Assembly: GCA_026982585.1 (NCBI GenBank)
Contig: JALSGW010000371.1
Location: 1-9,193, forward strand
Direction: 5' to 3'
From: Alphaproteobacteria bacterium
GTDB lineage: Bacteria; Pseudomonadota; Alphaproteobacteria; Geminicoccales; Geminicoccaceae
Length of the DNA: 9,193 nt
Part shown: positions 8,040 to 9,193 of the stretch, one piece after another
Numbering within the stretch: position 1 is the first letter of the stretch
Layout of the letters: each line of letters opens with the position of its first letter
Notes under the pieces: model-generated
Databases searched by the model: none
Seen by the model: only the letters and a program-made list of their open reading frames with translations
What the model was told of the DNA's origin: nothing
Translations under genes and position numbers: made by a program

Positions 8040-9193
8040 GGCGGCGGGGTGATCAGCTCGTCGAGGGGCAGATCGCCGGCCGGCAGCCCCTTGGGCTCGA
8101 TCAAGGCGAACACCGGGGTGAAGAGAAAGGCGTCCCCGACACCGTCGCGGTTGACCCACACCTCCACATCGTCCGCGACACCGTCGTCGTCGAGATCGCG
8201 CCGAACGGCCCGCAGCACCACATCCAACGGCTCGCCGTCCTCGAACAGCCGCGAGAGGTCCAGCACATCCCCTTGGGCGGCGTCGAAGTCCAGCACCACA
8301 TCGCGCCCGTCTCCGAGGGTCAGGGCCAGGAACCGGTCGGCTCCGGGTCCTCCCACCAGAACATCCTGGCCGGGCCCGCCGAAGAGGAGATCGTCGCCGG
8401 CTCCGCCCTCGAGCCGGTCCGCTCCGGCACCTCCGTCCAGCACGTCGTCCCCGGAACCGCCCAGGAGCCGGTCGGCCCCCGCCCCTCCGGACAGGTTGTC
8501 GGCACCGCTTCCGCCCACGATCAGATCGTCTTCCGCGCTGCCGCGCACCACCGCATCCTCCACCACCATGCGGCGCACGGCGCTGGCTGCGAGGCTGCCG
8601 TCGGCCCGGTACAGGGCGAAGCTGACCAGCCGCTCTCCCGACGCGGCGCCCGCATCCGGATCGTGGTCCGCGTGCAGCCACAGCCGGCTCAGCGCGTCGG
8701 CGTAGGCGGCGGTGCCGGCCGCACCGGTGATCTCCACGACCCGCCCGTCCTCGCGTGACACCGCGGCGAGGCCCGCATCGTCCAGGCTGCGGGCGAACTC
8801 TTCCTCGTCCAGGAGCCCGAAGGCGAGATGGTCCCCGACCTGCGCCCCCTCCTCGATGCGGACCACCGCCCGGGCGATGGAGCCGAGGCCCGATGCGTCC
8901 AGCCACTCCGCAAGCGCCCGATCACCGCCATCTGCGGGGCGGAGAAGCCGATAAGGGGCATCGCCGTATTCCACCCGCACCACGACGTCGTTGTAATCGC
9001 GGTCGTTGCGCGGCGATACCAGGTCCTCGAACCCGAGCACCAGGGCGCCGGCATCTCCGTCCCAGCCCGCCACCACCTTGGCCTCTCCGTCGGGAGTCCA
9101 GGGATGTTCGCCGGGTGTGGCAGGCGTGGGATCATGGGTGAAGATCAAGCGCCCCACGAGGATGCGCTCGCCGCCGCCCGCGGCGCGATGGAC
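8024..9193 (-). CDS. RTX-type secreted protein with DUF4114 and cadherin-like segments, C-terminal part
   Basis: Probably a calcium-binding protein exported by a type I secretion system to the medium or cell surface. The frame is open to the right edge, so the 389 visible residues (numbered from 9193) are a C-terminal part. A GTG at 9157 is in frame, but the preceding 12 codons also read as protein and the DUF4114-like fold would be incomplete, so I treat the start as missing. Residues about 1-76 resemble DUF4114 (GFEDL 54-58, DRDYNDVVVRV 64-74). Residues about 100-215 resemble the degenerate cadherin-like repeats of type I adhesins (GAQVGDHLAF, AAYADALSRL, then a strand with RADGSLAAS). Eight GGxGxDxLx nonapeptides follow (218-289), then GDGRDVVLDFDAAQGDVLDLSRL, typical of type I secretion C-termini. 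A DxDxDG-like motif (DLDDDGVADD, 333-342) may bind calcium. The end is PPPP-rich. No catalytic domain, protease or lipase motif is seen. No transporter genes are in view. The role, adhesin or other, is inferred. Confidence 0.88.
   Translation of the reverse strand, partial: VHRAAGGGERILVGRLIFTHDPTPATPGEHPWTPDGEAKVVAGWDGDAGALVLGFEDLVSPRNDRDYNDVVVRVEYGDAPYRLLRPADGGDRALAEWLDASGLGSIARAVVRIEEGAQVGDHLAFGLLDEEEFARSLDDAGLAAVSREDGRVVEITGAAGTAAYADALSRLWLHADHDPDAGAASGERLVSFALYRADGSLAASAVRRMVVEDAVVRGSAEDDLIVGGSGADNLSGGAGADRLLGGSGDDVLDGGAGADRLEGGAGDDLLFGGPGQDVLVGGPGADRFLALTLGDGRDVVLDFDAAQGDVLDLSRLFEDGEPLDVVLRAVRRDLDDDGVADDVEVWVNRDGVGDAFLFTPVFALIEPKGLPAGDLPLDELITPPPPALV
8327..8542 (-). repeat. Eight RTX nonapeptide repeats (27-bp units)
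   Basis: Eight in-phase 27-base units encode nonapeptides of the form GGxGxDxLx, which in known RTX proteins coil into a calcium-bound parallel beta-roll. The first unit (GSAEDDLIV) is degenerate and the seventh carries Gln before the conserved Asp (GGPGQDVLV); the last ends in Phe-Leu. Units with GADRL and GDDVL or GDDLL roughly alternate in the middle of the block, which suggests duplication of two-unit blocks. Confidence 0.92.

Noticed and set aside
8327..8542. 27-base repeats as a CRISPR-like or DNA-level satellite array
   Set aside because: The units are contiguous, have no spacers, and are in frame with a standard RTX nonapeptide pattern, so the repeat is a protein feature.
7190..8758. 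522-codon plus-strand open frame across mdh, the control region and the RTX gene
   Set aside because: It crosses the mdh start, the intergenic gap and the RTX repeats antisense. Its motif-like repeats (EPVG/ EPVRSG) are the reverse reading of the RTX units.

Overview
The window is a GC-rich bacterial chromosome segment. Every convincing gene lies on the minus strand and reads right to left. Five complete genes and one truncated gene form a TCA-cycle cluster in the order mdh-sucC-sucD-sucA-sucB-lpdA. This order, the LDH-like (tetrameric type) malate dehydrogenase and the SucA N-terminus are typical of Alphaproteobacteria. That is the most likely host group, but I could not test it with a tree or a search.

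Layout by region, in transcription order. (1) 9193-8024: the C-terminal part of a type I-secreted RTX protein whose 5' end is outside the window. It has a DUF4114-like segment, a cadherin-like segment, eight RTX nonapeptides and a C-terminal secretion region. (2) 8023-7901: a 123-base gap with a GC hairpin at the RTX stop codon, a perfect 8-bp inverted repeat and a weak promoter candidate for the TCA cluster. (3) 7900-6947: mdh. (4) 6917-4873: sucC and sucD, which share one base. (5) 4872-4789: an 84-base gap, the longest inside the cluster. (6) 4788-659: sucA and sucB, overlapping by 4 bases. (7) 613-1: the first 204 codons of lpdA, cut by the left edge.

Together the cluster covers the oxidative steps from 2-oxoglutarate to succinate plus malate to oxaloacetate. 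SucA (E1), SucB (E2) and LpdA (E3) form the 2-oxoglutarate dehydrogenase complex, which makes succinyl-CoA and NADH. SucCD converts succinyl-CoA to succinate with nucleotide triphosphate formation. Mdh regenerates oxaloacetate and NADH. Short gaps and overlapping stop/start codons fit a single operon with translational coupling.

I found no CRISPR array, RNA gene, insertion sequence, toxin-antitoxin pair or phage gene, and no sign of a new biological system. The cluster itself is ordinary. The parts worth a second look are the RTX protein beside the TCA operon and the repeat-rich control region in front of mdh. Very long plus-strand reading frames opposite the real genes are judged to be GC-bias shadows.
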